From assembly GCA_024640305.1 (NCBI GenBank), contig JAHEFG010000004.1:40014-104013 (forward strand): 64,000 nucleotides of DNA, written 5' to 3'. Source of the stretch: Gammaproteobacteria bacterium. GTDB lineage: Bacteria; Pseudomonadota; Gammaproteobacteria; Steroidobacterales; Woeseiaceae. Below, one piece after another: positions 28,431 through 36,827 of this stretch; position 1 is the first letter of the stretch, and the number at the start of each line of letters is the position of its first letter. Both the position numbers and the translations under genes were made by a program. The notes below the pieces were generated by a model. That model searched no databases and had not been told where the DNA came from. It saw only the letters and a program-made list of their open reading frames with translations.

Positions 28431-28817
28431 CTATAAGCTTGAATTACCAGGACGGAACGCGTCCCTGATCCATTCCACTGTTTGACCATTGTTTTCATGG
28501 TCGTCGATTGCCACGACATCGAATCGCATGGTGCTGTTCGCAAATCGCGATCTCGTGGCGACGAATAATGCCGCCGAGCGGATGAGCTTGCGTTGTTTGT
28601 GAATATCGACAGTATGTTTCGCTGACGCTACACGGTTGCTTGCGCGATAACGAACCTCGACGAAGACGAGGCACGTGCCGTCCAGCATGATGAGGTCAAT
28701 CTCACCAAGACGGCAGCGGAAATTTCGGCTGACCGGGACAAGGCCTTGGCGTCTCAGCGTGTCAAAAGCCAGTCGCTCGGCAGCCAGACCTACAGTTCGC
28801 GTGTTTCTTCGAACCAC
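28431..28817 (-). CDS. yraN: YraN/UPF0102 nuclease-fold protein
   Basis: 128 residues from GTG 28817. The restriction-endonuclease-like core shows GLAAERLAFDTLRRQG, then CRLGEIDLIMLDGTCLVFVEVRYR, which carries the E-x-D...E-x-K/R-type acidic set of the family. Function is not established; a DNA repair or recombination role has been proposed from the fold. Its first 28 bp overlap the end of lpoA, the usual neighbour in E. coli. Confidence 0.9.
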   Translation of the reverse strand: MVRRNTRTVGLAAERLAFDTLRRQGLVPVSRNFRCRLGEIDLIMLDGTCLVFVEVRYRASNRVASAKHTVDIHKQRKLIRSAALFVATRSRFANSTMRFDVVAIDDHENNGQTVEWIRDAFRPGNSSL

Positions 28818-30769
28818 GACTCGTCATCTGCTGCATCGGGCAACAGTGCTTCGGGGTCGTTGCTGATATCCTGGATCGGGCCACCCACGTTTTCTATTGC
28901 AGGTAATGCGACTGGTTCGCCACGCTGGAACTGTGCCCAGGCGAGTTCGCGCCGAACCCGGCCATCGGCATCGATGTGCAGCTTGCCCGTCGCACCATCC
29001 ACTTCCACCATCGGGCCGGAGTGAGCCGTGTGCAGCGACGCTATGAGTTGATACGCGTCGTAACCCATAGCGTGCAGGCGACCGAGGCGGCGCTCTTCGG
29101 GCCAGTACTCGCCAAACAGCGAGGGTAAATGTTCGATCCAGCTTTGCGGCGCGATGATCCACGGTGTGTCAGCAAACATGATGCCGTTCAGGTCTGAATT
29201 TGATCGGCCATCCATTGCGTATATCGATGATGTTGAATACACCGGCAGGTCGCCCGAATAATGAAATTTAAGTTGCGATTTCAGTAAGCGGCCTGCGGGT
29301 GCGTCAGCGGCCAGGAAAATGAATTCACTGTCCTCACGACGCCGCGGATCGAACTGTAAAGGTCCACCGATATTCGCTCGCAACCGTTGGTACCTGCGGA
29401 CACTCCCCGACAAGGCCATGAGGTCTTCAATCGTGTTCGAGAAATCCGGGGTGCCCGGCGTGTAGCTGCGATAGTCGAGCAAGGTACCACCAAGCGCTTC
29501 GAACTCGGTTGCGAAACTCGTTAGCAGGCGTCGACCCCAGTCGTTGTTGGGTACAAGTGCAACGGCTCTCGTGTGACCATCGGCAAGTGCACGCACTGCC
29601 GCCGAGCGAGCTTCGTCTTCAGGGGCCAGCGCAAACTGGTACAAGCCTGGTGGCGCAAGCGTGTTTTCCGGCAGGTAGTTCAGCGTCAAAACCGGCACCG
29701 GCACGAGAATGTCATTGGCCAGCGCGACGACACTGTTCTTGAGCAGCGGACCGACGACAAATTCAGCACCGTCCGCAACCGCCGTTGCATAAGCAGCACT
29801 TGCGCCGCCCTCATTGTCTACGTCATAGATGCGGACTGTCTGTGGCTCATCAAGGCCGGCTACGGTCGAGAAGTATGCACCCATGAAACCGTTTTGAATT
29901 GCTTTACCCGCTGCGGCGGTGCGACCTGAAAGCGGCAGCAGTAAGGCTATCTGGCGCGGATAGTCGAGAATCAAAGTTTCGGGCAATTGCATGCGGTCAA
30001 TAATCGACATCGCGGGATGTCCCGAATGTGACTCTCGCCAGCGCACGGCGCCATTGGCCCAGCCAATGCCCTGTTGTCCCGTCGACGCTGCGAGTGAGCC
30101 GAGGCTCAACCAACCAATTACCTCGTCGTCGAGTGCGAGGTCGGCAGCCGCACGCAGTACTTGTGGATCACTGACCAGCAAACCCTGCCAAAGTCGCCAT
30201 CGATTTTGTTCGATGCTGCGCCTGTCCGTTAGCCAGGACTCACGTTGTGTCATTAGCTCGATAGCGCGAGCGGGATCTCGTTTCTGAATCCAGGCATCGG
30301 CGCGCAGTGCCTCAACGCGCAGGCGGCGATCCTGGGTGAGAGACTCGCGGCTCATAGGCTGCAGTATCGATAGTGCGTCGTCCGGCTTGCCGGAATACAG
30401 AAATAACGCGGCCGCGTTGGTATTCCACAACCAGCGCAGGCTGGCTACGCTTTGTTGCGGGATATTGCGAAATGCATTGCGGGCACGAGCTGCTTCGCCG
30501 GCATCCAGCCATTGTTCGACAGCCAGTAAAGCCAGCCGGTCTTTCTCGCTGCCCGTCGCTTGCGAAGCAAGCTCGACATAAACTCTCGCTGCTTCGGCAT
30601 GTTGACCGTTTGTCGCGAGTCTTGCGGCACGACCCTCTCCCGGCGCGCTACCCCAGGTACCGATACCGGTGGTTTCGCAAGCGCCAAGTATCAATGACAG
30701 GCAAAGTAATGTGACAATGCCGGCAACGAAGCTTGTCTTGCGGGCAGGATGTCTCGAATTTCTTGTCAT
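28790..30769 (-). CDS. lpoA: penicillin-binding protein activator LpoA
   Basis: 659 residues from ATG 30769. A lipoprotein signal (IVTLLCLSLILGAC) gives outer-membrane anchoring at Cys. The N-terminal half is TPR-like helical (LASQATGSEKDRLALLAVEQWL, ARNAFRNIPQQS), the C-terminal half a type I periplasmic-binding fold (RQIALLLPLSGRTAAAGKAIQNGFMGAY). It reaches through the peptidoglycan to stimulate the transpeptidase of PBP1a. Its start is only 17 bp from the divergent rsmI start. Confidence 0.93.
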   Translation of the reverse strand: MTRNSRHPARKTSFVAGIVTLLCLSLILGACETTGIGTWGSAPGEGRAARLATNGQHAEAARVYVELASQATGSEKDRLALLAVEQWLDAGEAARARNAFRNIPQQSVASLRWLWNTNAAALFLYSGKPDDALSILQPMSRESLTQDRRLRVEALRADAWIQKRDPARAIELMTQRESWLTDRRSIEQNRWRLWQGLLVSDPQVLRAAADLALDDEVIGWLSLGSLAASTGQQGIGWANGAVRWRESHSGHPAMSIIDRMQLPETLILDYPRQIALLLPLSGRTAAAGKAIQNGFMGAYFSTVAGLDEPQTVRIYDVDNEGGASAAYATAVADGAEFVVGPLLKNSVVALANDILVPVPVLTLNYLPENTLAPPGLYQFALAPEDEARSAAVRALADGHTRAVALVPNNDWGRRLLTSFATEFEALGGTLLDYRSYTPGTPDFSNTIEDLMALSGSVRRYQRLRANIGGPLQFDPRRREDSEFIFLAADAPAGRLLKSQLKFHYSGDLPVYSTSSIYAMDGRSNSDLNGIMFADTPWIIAPQSWIEHLPSLFGEYWPEERRLGRLHAMGYDAYQLIASLHTAHSGPMVEVDGATGKLHIDADGRVRRELAWAQFQRGEPVALPAIENVGGPIQDISNDPEALLPDAADDESWFEETREL

Positions 30770-30786
30770 AGGTCTATGTACTACTA

Positions 30787-31641
30787 ATGAGTTCAAAGAG
30801 TGGCACACTATTTGTCGTGGCGACGCCAATTGGTAATCTCGAGGATCTAACACCGCGGGCACGCCAGATGCTCGCCGAAGTGGACCTCATTGCAGCCGAG
30901 GATACTCGGCACACGGGGCGATTACTATCGCATTTCGGGGTCAAAACGCGGCTTTTGGCGTTGCACGATCACAATGAGGCAGAGTTGGCTGATAAGGTCA
31001 TCGACATGGTTCTTGCGGGCCAGTCCGTCGCGCTGGTAAGCGACGCGGGTACTCCGCTAGTGAGTGATCCGGGTTACCGCCTCGTGAAGTCCGCACATCA
31101 ACGCGGCGTGCCTGTCTCGCCCATCCCGGGAGCCAGCGCATTGACCGCCGCGCTCTCGGTCGCCGGATTGGCTACCGACAGATTCTGTTTTGAAGGTTTC
31201 CTGCCGGCGAAAAAGAAAGCACGCTCCGACGCGTTGACAAGCCTCAGGGTCGAGACGCGAACGATGGTCTTTTACGAGTCCGTACATCGAGTCAAGGAGA
31301 CGCTCGGCATGCTCTCGGAAATCTTCGGCACAAATCGCACTGCCTTTCTGGGTCGAGAACTGACAAAAATGCATGAGCAATGCGTTTATGGAACGCTGGG
31401 TGAGATACACACTCAGCTTCTTGATGGTTCGATACCGAAAAAGGGCGAATTTGTAATTGTTGTCGGTGGCTCACCAGAGGCCGAAGCGTCTTCGTTGGAC
31501 CTTGATTCCCTGCTTGTTGAGCTATCTGGCAAGTTGCCCGACAAAGAGGTCGCCAGGGCCCTTGCCCGGGCCACCGGTGAGAAGCGCAATGTTCTTTATC
31601 AGCGTCTGCTGGAGTTGGCGAAAAATAACAGAGACAGCTGA
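30787..31641 (+). CDS. rsmI: 16S rRNA (cytidine-1402-2'-O)-methyltransferase
   Basis: 284 residues, tetrapyrrole-methylase fold. The N-terminal signature LFVVATPIGNLEDLTPRA is followed by AAEDTRHTGRLLSHFG, SDAGTPLVSDPGYRLV and PIPGASALTAAL, the SAM-binding loops. It adds a 2'-O-methyl group to C1402 of 16S rRNA, tuning start-codon fidelity with RsmH, which is also in this window (33875-34816). Divergent from lpoA with a 17-bp gap; convergent with the methyltransferase gene, one base apart. Confidence 0.96.
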   Translation: MSSKSGTLFVVATPIGNLEDLTPRARQMLAEVDLIAAEDTRHTGRLLSHFGVKTRLLALHDHNEAELADKVIDMVLAGQSVALVSDAGTPLVSDPGYRLVKSAHQRGVPVSPIPGASALTAALSVAGLATDRFCFEGFLPAKKKARSDALTSLRVETRTMVFYESVHRVKETLGMLSEIFGTNRTAFLGRELTKMHEQCVYGTLGEIHTQLLDGSIPKKGEFVIVVGGSPEAEASSLDLDSLLVELSGKLPDKEVARALARATGEKRNVLYQRLLELAKNNRDS

Positions 31642-31642
31642 G

Positions 31643-32095
31643 TCAGATCCATCGCCTGACACGCCGGGCATAGTCTTCAAAAACTTCACCAAATTCGTGC
31701 CGTGCTTTTTGCTCTTCGTAAGGGCAAAAGACCCGATCCAGAATCAAAAAGTAAGCGAGTGTTGCCGCGTAGAATGGTGCGGTACCGATGCCCAGAGCTA
31801 CGGCGGCGAGCATCATGCTCATTCCCAGGTACATCGGGTTTCGAGTCACTGCAAAAACATCCTGAGTGACCAACGCAGATGATCGCCGCGTCGGGCAGAT
31901 GGCGGTGTTCGCTGTCTTGAATAACCACCACGCCCTGATCATTAGTGCGAAGCCTGCAAGCCCAAAAAGCAAAGCGGTAGCGTACAGCGGTCTGTGCAAG
32001 GGCATGGCAAGACCAGGAAGGATACTGACCAAGGCGGCGATGCACAAAAGGCTGATGGCGATACGCGGTGGCCGGTGACGAGTAAGTTGTGTCAT
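31643..32095 (-). CDS. ICMT/PEMT-like membrane methyltransferase
   Basis: 150 residues, about four membrane helices. The C-terminal half has the pattern of the isoprenylcysteine carboxyl methyltransferase / phospholipid methyltransferase superfamily: VTRNPMYLGMSMMLAAVAL, then EEQKARHEFGEVFEDYARRVRRWI. These small integral proteins bind SAM at that C-terminal part. Natural substrates in bacteria are mostly unknown. AAGGAG lies at good distance from ATG 32095. It begins 11 bp after the MarR gene stop, so it is very likely co-transcribed and may be the regulator's target. Confidence 0.82.
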   Translation of the reverse strand: MTQLTRHRPPRIAISLLCIAALVSILPGLAMPLHRPLYATALLFGLAGFALMIRAWWLFKTANTAICPTRRSSALVTQDVFAVTRNPMYLGMSMMLAAVALGIGTAPFYAATLAYFLILDRVFCPYEEQKARHEFGEVFEDYARRVRRWI

Positions 32096-32106
32096 TGATG
32101 GCTCCT

Positions 32107-32541
32107 TTATTTGAGTTTTTGCAGCAGGACAGAAAGGGTTTCATGAGTTGCCAATAAAGCACCGTCTGGAATGTCAGCAAAAATCTGATCGATCAGGGTG
32201 AGTTCATGGCGACGTATCTCCTCAAAGCGCTTTCGGCCCTGGTCACTCAGGCGTGACAGATGAGATCGCTTGTGCTGCGGATTATCGATACTGCGCAGCA
32301 GGCCTTTGGCTAGCAGCCCGTTGACAGTTACCTGCACATGCTGGCGCGACACCTTGTAGCGTCTTGCAATGTCAGGGACGGACATCTCCTGATCGGGGTA
32401 AAGAAATTCCATGACAGCACGTTCGGCAGCAGACAAATTCGCGCTGGCCAGATATTCATCCGCCTTTGCGCCCATCGCGCGGAAGAGGCGGCGTACCAGC
32501 CAGGTAACCTCATACGCTTTGTCTGTTCGTTTTGCGGGCAT
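32107..32541 (-). CDS. MarR-family transcriptional regulator
   Basis: 144 residues from ATG 32541, chosen because GGAG sits six bases upstream; the in-frame ATG at 32553 lies inside the palindromic operator. Long extensions of this frame run through rnpB and are not real. The winged-helix part shows AERAVMEFLYPDQEMSVPDIARRYKVSRQHVQVTVNGLLAKGLL with the wing NPQHKRSHLSRLSDQGRKRFEE. MarR dimers usually repress their own promoter and release DNA on binding a phenolic or oxidative signal. It heads a two-gene operon with the membrane methyltransferase. Confidence 0.88.
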   Translation of the reverse strand: MPAKRTDKAYEVTWLVRRLFRAMGAKADEYLASANLSAAERAVMEFLYPDQEMSVPDIARRYKVSRQHVQVTVNGLLAKGLLRSIDNPQHKRSHLSRLSDQGRKRFEEIRRHELTLIDQIFADIPDGALLATHETLSVLLQKLK

Positions 32542-32551
32542 TTTCCACTCC

Positions 32552-32576
32552 ATAATGACAATCAGGTTGTCATTAT
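32552..32576. promoter_or_regulatory. palindromic operator of the MarR gene
   Basis: Perfect 10-base arms ATAATGACAA (32552-32561) and TTGTCATTAT (32567-32576) around TCAGG. It overlaps the -10 of the marR promoter and ends 10 bases before the chosen ATG, ideal for autorepression. A second, weaker pair TGACA/TGTCA lies at 32584-32600 over the -35. Confidence 0.75.
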
Positions 32577-32601
32577 TAATAAGTGACAAGTGACCTGTCA
32601 A
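32572..32601 (-). promoter_or_regulatory. sigma-70 promoter of the marR operon
   Basis: On the minus strand, perfect -35 TTGACA (32596-32601), 18-base spacer, -10 AATAAT (32572-32577). The expected start point is about 32565, inside the palindrome. It points away from rnpB. Confidence 0.65.
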
Positions 32602-32660
32602 ATATTTTTCGCTGAATGACCCCGAAAGCGGCGTAATCGAGTAGACTCCGCGCCCGAGAG

Positions 32661-33021
32661 AGCAGGAGTTGGCCAGACGATCGCTGTACGCCAAAAGCTT
32701 GCAGAGGAAAGTCCGGGCTCCTTCGGACAAGGCGCCAGATAACGTCTGGGGGGCGTGAGCCCATGGAAAGTGCCACAGAAAATATACCGCCGGCCTGGCC
32801 GGTAAGGGTGAAATGGTGCGGTAAGAGCGCACCGCGCGACTGGTAACAGTTCGCGGCACGGTAAACCCCGCCTGGAGCAAGACCAAATAGGGGAGTATGC
32901 GGCTTGTCCGCACCGCCGGTTCCGAGCGGACTCCCGGGTAGGTTGCTAGAGGCAGTCGGTGACGACTGTCCCAGATGAATGATTGTCGTTGACAGAACCC
33001 GGCTTATTGCTGACTCCTGCT
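32661..33021 (+). ncRNA. rnpB: RNase P RNA (type A)
   Basis: Catalytic RNA that trims 5' leaders of tRNA precursors. Conserved blocks in order: GAGGAAAGUCCGGGCUCC (32704-32721, P4 5' strand), GGUAAGAGCGCACCGCGC near 32820-32840, GGAGCAAGACCAAAUAGG near 32874-32892, and ACAGAACCCGGCUUAU (32992-33007, P4 3' strand). Ends were set by helix P1: AGCAGGAGUUGGC (32661-32673) pairs with GCUGACUCCUGCU (33009-33021), including two G-U pairs. All long open frames across this region are spurious. Divergent from marR. Confidence 0.97.
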
Positions 33022-33289
33022 TTCTCACCTTCCAAAAAAGCCTTACCAATCAATAGTTTATTGACTTTTCGGCCGATGTGGCGAGACAATATGCGCTGGC
33101 CGCGCAAATTGCCGCTGCATTCGCTTTTTTTTAGTGCCTGTCTCTGTTTGACGACGCGAATTTGAGGTCGTGTTGAAGTTAAGTCGCTAAGCCTATGATT
33201 TCTTTAGCGCGGGTGCTGCCACAATTTGCCCGATTTGAGCCATCAGATAGCCCCTAAGTCCCTGTACAACAACACAAATTGCCAACGTC
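33022..33289. other. non-coding stretch between rnpB and the mraZ promoter
   Basis: No gene is supported. An eight-base T-run (33125-33132) might end rnpB transcription, but only a weak stem precedes it, so no terminator is claimed. The rest is without recognisable structure. Confidence 0.5.
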
Positions 33290-33292
33290 GTA

Positions 33293-33322
33293 TTGACCGC
33301 TCGGATGGCCCGACACTATAGT
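33293..33322 (+). promoter_or_regulatory. promoter of mraZ and the dcw cluster
   Basis: -35 TTGACC (33293-33298), 18-base spacer, -10 TATAGT (33317-33322); start point expected near 33329, just before the MraZ operator. The -10 lies inside a perfect 16-base palindrome at 33311-33326 (CGACACTATAGTGTCG). Confidence 0.7.
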
Positions 33323-33330
33323 GTCGAAAA

Positions 33331-33355
33331 GTGGGTAAAAGTGGGAGGAAATGGG
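33331..33355 (+). promoter_or_regulatory. MraZ operator, three TGGG repeats
   Basis: TGGG at 33332-33335, 33342-33345 and 33352-33355, each exactly 10 bases apart, as in known MraZ binding regions (TGGGN direct repeats with 5-base spacers). It lies immediately downstream of the predicted promoter and 55-80 bp before mraZ, so MraZ should repress its own operon. Confidence 0.85.
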
Positions 33356-33409
33356 CACCCAGCCCAGGTTTCGCGCCAGAAGAGCGGATCCGGGGCCGTC
33401 CGTAACGTT

Positions 33410-33859
33410 GTGTTTCGAGGGGCTACCAAAGTCACGATTGACGCCAAAGGGCGTATGGCAATACCGACCCGGTATCGGGAGCGGCTGGCCGCCCGTTGTA
33501 ACGGCGAAATCGTTGTGACGGTTGATAAGGATCATTGCCTCCTGGTTTACCCGTTACCGGATTGGGAAGAGCTGGAACGCAAACTGGTGCGCTTGCCCAG
33601 TATGAACAAAGTCGCACGCAACATTGTGCGAATTATGGTCGGTTATGCGACCGAGGTCGATATGGATGCAAGCGGGCGCGTACTCGTGTCACGCGAGTTA
33701 AGAGATTTCGCCGGGCTGGAGAAGCAGGCAATGCTAATCGGGCAGGGCAACAAGTTTGAACTTTGGGATGAAGACAGCTGGAACGAAAAACGGGATGCAT
33801 GGCTTAGCGAGGAAGACGACGGCGAGATGCCGGCTGACCTCGAATCGATCTCGTTCTAG
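33410..33859 (+). CDS. mraZ: transcriptional regulator MraZ
   Basis: 149 residues from GTG 33410, where the protein begins V/MFRGATKVTIDAKGR exactly like the family; the frame is open upstream to 33293, through operator and promoter. Two SpoVT/AbrB-type repeats are seen: ATKVTIDAKGRMAIPTRYRE (5-24) and ATEVDMDASGRVLVSRELR (about 80-98), forming the ring-shaped DNA-binding oligomer. It represses the dcw cluster by binding the TGGG repeats. No strong ribosome site precedes the GTG. rsmH follows 15 bp later. Confidence 0.94.
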   Translation: MFRGATKVTIDAKGRMAIPTRYRERLAARCNGEIVVTVDKDHCLLVYPLPDWEELERKLVRLPSMNKVARNIVRIMVGYATEVDMDASGRVLVSRELRDFAGLEKQAMLIGQGNKFELWDEDSWNEKRDAWLSEEDDGEMPADLESISF

Positions 33860-33874
33860 CTTGCGGTTTGTCCG

Positions 33875-34816
33875 ATGAACAGCAACGTGCATGTGCCGGT
33901 GCTGATGGAGCCAGTCCTTGAGGGGCTGGAGATAAAAGAAGACGGGAACTACGTAGACGGAACGTTCGGACGCGGGGGGCACAGCAGCGCCATTTTGAAG
34001 CGATTGAATGCAGACGGTCGTCTGATTGCCATAGACCGTGATCCGCAGGCAATCGCGTCGGTACCCGAAGCGCTGGAACAAGACCCACGGTTTGAATTGG
34101 TAAGGGGCGAAATTGCACAACTATCGACATGCATTGGCGCAAGGGGGCTCACCGGAAAAGTCGACGGCCTGCTCCTCGACCTCGGTGTCTCATCACCGCA
34201 ACTGGACGAAGCGGAGCGAGGATTTAGCTTTCTTCGTGATGGACCGCTCGACATGCGAATGGATCCGGACTCCGGAATCTCAGCCGCCGAATGGCTCAAT
34301 GCCGTGGAAGAAGCTGCCTTGAGGCGAGTTATCAAACAGTTCGGTGAAGATCGCTACGCGGCGCGCATTGCTCGCGCCATCGTAACGGCGCGCGAGAGCG
34401 CTCCAATTCTGAGAACGTCGGAGTTGGCAGCAATTGTCGAAGAAGCGGTGCCTGCCGCGCGCAAGACCAAGGGCAAGCCGAAGCACCCGGCGACGAAGAC
34501 GTTTCAGGCAATTCGTATATTCATCAACCGGGAGCTTGAGCAACTGCAGATGGCATTGGAACAGTCGGTTGACTTATTGGCACCGGGTGGTCGGCTTTGC
34601 GTCATCAGCTTCCATTCTCTCGAAGATCGCATCGTCAAGCGCTTCATTCGCGATGCGTCGCGGGAGTCTGAGCAATATCGTGGCATGCCGAACGTGCCGG
34701 CAGAGTTTCAACCGAAACTCAAGATTATCGGTAAGGCGATTGTTGCGACGAGCAAAGATATTTCGGAAAACGTGCGCGCACGCAGTGCGCGCCTGCGTGT
34801 AGCGGAGCGCGTGTAA
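33875..34816 (+). CDS. rsmH: 16S rRNA (cytosine-1402-N4)-methyltransferase
   Basis: 313 residues. N-terminal HVPVLMEPVLEGL, SAM-binding VDGTFGRGGHSSAIL, LLDLGVSSPQLDEAERGFSF, PLDMRMD, and the C-terminal CVISFHSLEDRIVKRF are all diagnostic. It methylates N4 of C1402 in 16S rRNA, complementing RsmI. Second gene of the dcw cluster; its stop shares one base with the ftsL ATG. Confidence 0.97.
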   Translation: MNSNVHVPVLMEPVLEGLEIKEDGNYVDGTFGRGGHSSAILKRLNADGRLIAIDRDPQAIASVPEALEQDPRFELVRGEIAQLSTCIGARGLTGKVDGLLLDLGVSSPQLDEAERGFSFLRDGPLDMRMDPDSGISAAEWLNAVEEAALRRVIKQFGEDRYAARIARAIVTARESAPILRTSELAAIVEEAVPAARKTKGKPKHPATKTFQAIRIFINRELEQLQMALEQSVDLLAPGGRLCVISFHSLEDRIVKRFIRDASRESEQYRGMPNVPAEFQPKLKIIGKAIVATSKDISENVRARSARLRVAERV

Positions 34817-35103
34817 TGCAACTTACGCAATCACGTCAGCCGCTTATTCTGGTATTCGCGTTCGCATTGGTTTGTGTCCTGAGTGCGATGGCGTTGGTCT
34901 ATACCAAGCACGAATCGCGAAGGCTGTTTGTCGAGCTCGAGTCGCTGACAGATGAGCGCGATCGGCTGAATATTGAATGGGGGCAGCTACAAATTGAACA
35001 AAGTACGTGGGCTACACACGCCCGCATCGAAAAAGTAGCCACCGACGACCTGTCACTCTTGCGACCCGACCCGTCGGAAATCTTCGTTATTGAACGCCAA
35101 TGA
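34816..35103 (+). CDS. ftsL: cell division protein FtsL
   Basis: 95 residues: short cytosolic end, one membrane helix (about residues 11-28, LILVFAFALVCVLSAMALVY), then a periplasmic coiled coil (ESRRLFVELESLTDERDRLNIEWGQLQIEQ split by heptads). It forms the FtsQLB complex, which activates FtsWI. Poor conservation is normal, so position between rsmH and ftsI is part of the evidence. Overlaps ftsI by 4 bp. Confidence 0.92.
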   Translation: MQLTQSRQPLILVFAFALVCVLSAMALVYTKHESRRLFVELESLTDERDRLNIEWGQLQIEQSTWATHARIEKVATDDLSLLRPDPSEIFVIERQ

Positions 35104-36827
35104 CACGCGGCGCCGAGACAAAACAACAAACTGCCAGACGGTTCAACGGCAGAGTGACGCTGATAGTTGTTTTCTTCGGTCTCCTGGCGTCGTCGCTGAT
35201 AGCGCGTGCGGTGCACCTGCAGGTTTTCAATAAAGACTTCCTCAACGAGCAGGCAGATACGCGACACCTGCGAGTCGAAAAAATATCAGCACACCGCGGC
35301 ACGATCACCGATCGTAACGGCGAGCCTCTGGCTATCAGCACGCCAGTCGACAGTATCTGGGCCAACCCGAAAGAACTGGCACCAGCAGTTGATGAAGTGC
35401 CGCAACTGGCACGCGTGCTCGGTGTTGATTCACAACAACTCATTCGCCGTATCACGCGCAGCATGGATAAGGAATTCCTTTACCTGAAGCGTCGCCTGAG
35501 CCCCGAAAAAGCGAAAGAAGTCCTGGCGCTGAAGTTGCCAGGTGTCAACGTGCAGCGTGAGTATCGACGTTACTACCCGGCGGGCGAAGTTTCCGGGCAC
35601 CTGATCGGATTCACGGACATCGACGATGATGGCCAGGAAGGTCTCGAGCTCGCATTTAATCACTGGCTTGCTGGCGAGATGGGCGCGAAACGAGTTCTGA
35701 AAGACCGCCATGGGCGCTCCGTAGAGAATGTCGAAAGCATTCGCCCACCGCACCACGGCAAGGAGTTACGTACAAGCATCGATTTGCGCATTCAGTATGT
35801 TGCTTACCGGACATTGAAGGCTGCGATTCAGACACACAGCGCGGAGTCCGGTTCAATCGTCGTGCTTGACGTGCAGACGGGCGAAGTTCTCGCGATAGTC
35901 AACCAGCCAACCTACAACCCGAATGATCGGTCACAGTTTTCCGCCGAGCGTTATCGCAACCGCGCGATTACCGATATTTTTGAGCCCGGGTCGAGCATTA
36001 AGCCACTCGTTGTCGCCGCTGCTCTCGAGAGCGGTGAGTATCGGCCAAGCAGTGTCATAGATACAGCACCCGGTTATGTCGTTGTCGGGCCGAAAACCAT
36101 TGAGGATAGCCGCAACCTCGGGCGCATAAGCCTGACAACAATCCTGGCGCGTTCGAGCAATGTGGGCGCGACGAAATTGGCAATGTCATTACAGTCTGAC
36201 CAGCTCTGGAACACGATGACCAAATTCGGGTTGGGCTCACTGACGGCCAGTGGATTCCCGGGCGAGTCGGCGGGTCTATTGACACATTTCAACCATTGGC
36301 GACCGATTAGCCAGGCAACACTGGCCTACGGCTACGGATTGTCGGTGACGCCGCTGCAACTCGCGCAGGCTTATGGTGTGCTTGGCAGTAGTGGTAAGTT
36401 ACGGCCGATTTCGCTGGTGGCGCTGGATCAGCCTGCGGACGGCGACCAGATAATTTCGAGCGACTCGGCAACTGCCGTGCGACGCATGCTAGAAGAGGTC
36501 GTGCGACCAGGTGGGACAGGCACGGGCGCCGCGGTAACCGGATATCGGGTGGCAGGAAAGACCGGTACGTCCTGGAAGTTTGCTGCCGGTGGTTATTCGA
36601 AAGACAAATACATTTCCGTCTTTGCCGGGCTTGCCCCGGCCAGTAACCCCCGCCTTGCAGTGGTTGTGGTCATCGATGAGCCAACCGGCGAGCTCTACTA
36701 CGGCGGAGATGTTGCAGCACCGGTCTTTGCAGATGTCATGTCCGAATCACTGCGGCTGCTCGCTGTTCCTCCCGACGCGTTACCCGCCAGGGATCCGGGC
36801 AGCATCATTCAGGCTATGAGTCGATGA
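35100..36827 (+). CDS. ftsI: septal peptidoglycan transpeptidase FtsI (PBP3)
   Basis: 575 residues. N-terminal membrane helix (about 17-36), dimerisation/pedestal domain (RGTITDRNGEPLA), then the transpeptidase domain with Ser298-S-I-Lys301 (EPGSSIKP), SSN (RSSNVGATKL) and KTG (AGKTGTSWK). It cross-links septal peptidoglycan with FtsW as glycosyltransferase and is the target of several beta-lactams. ATGA overlap with ftsL upstream and murE downstream. Confidence 0.97.
   Translation: MTRGAETKQQTARRFNGRVTLIVVFFGLLASSLIARAVHLQVFNKDFLNEQADTRHLRVEKISAHRGTITDRNGEPLAISTPVDSIWANPKELAPAVDEVPQLARVLGVDSQQLIRRITRSMDKEFLYLKRRLSPEKAKEVLALKLPGVNVQREYRRYYPAGEVSGHLIGFTDIDDDGQEGLELAFNHWLAGEMGAKRVLKDRHGRSVENVESIRPPHHGKELRTSIDLRIQYVAYRTLKAAIQTHSAESGSIVVLDVQTGEVLAIVNQPTYNPNDRSQFSAERYRNRAITDIFEPGSSIKPLVVAAALESGEYRPSSVIDTAPGYVVVGPKTIEDSRNLGRISLTTILARSSNVGATKLAMSLQSDQLWNTMTKFGLGSLTASGFPGESAGLLTHFNHWRPISQATLAYGYGLSVTPLQLAQAYGVLGSSGKLRPISLVALDQPADGDQIISSDSATAVRRMLEEVVRPGGTGTGAAVTGYRVAGKTGTSWKFAAGGYSKDKYISVFAGLAPASNPRLAVVVVIDEPTGELYYGGDVAAPVFADVMSESLRLLAVPPDALPARDPGSIIQAMSR

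Noticed and set aside
32542..33049. Long coding extensions upstream of marR and other frames across 32.6-33.0 kb
   Set aside because: The region is RNase P RNA, with conserved blocks and a matching P1 helix; the frames are accidental.
33100..33132. Terminator for rnpB before an eight-T run
   Set aside because: No stable GC stem lies directly upstream of the T-run.
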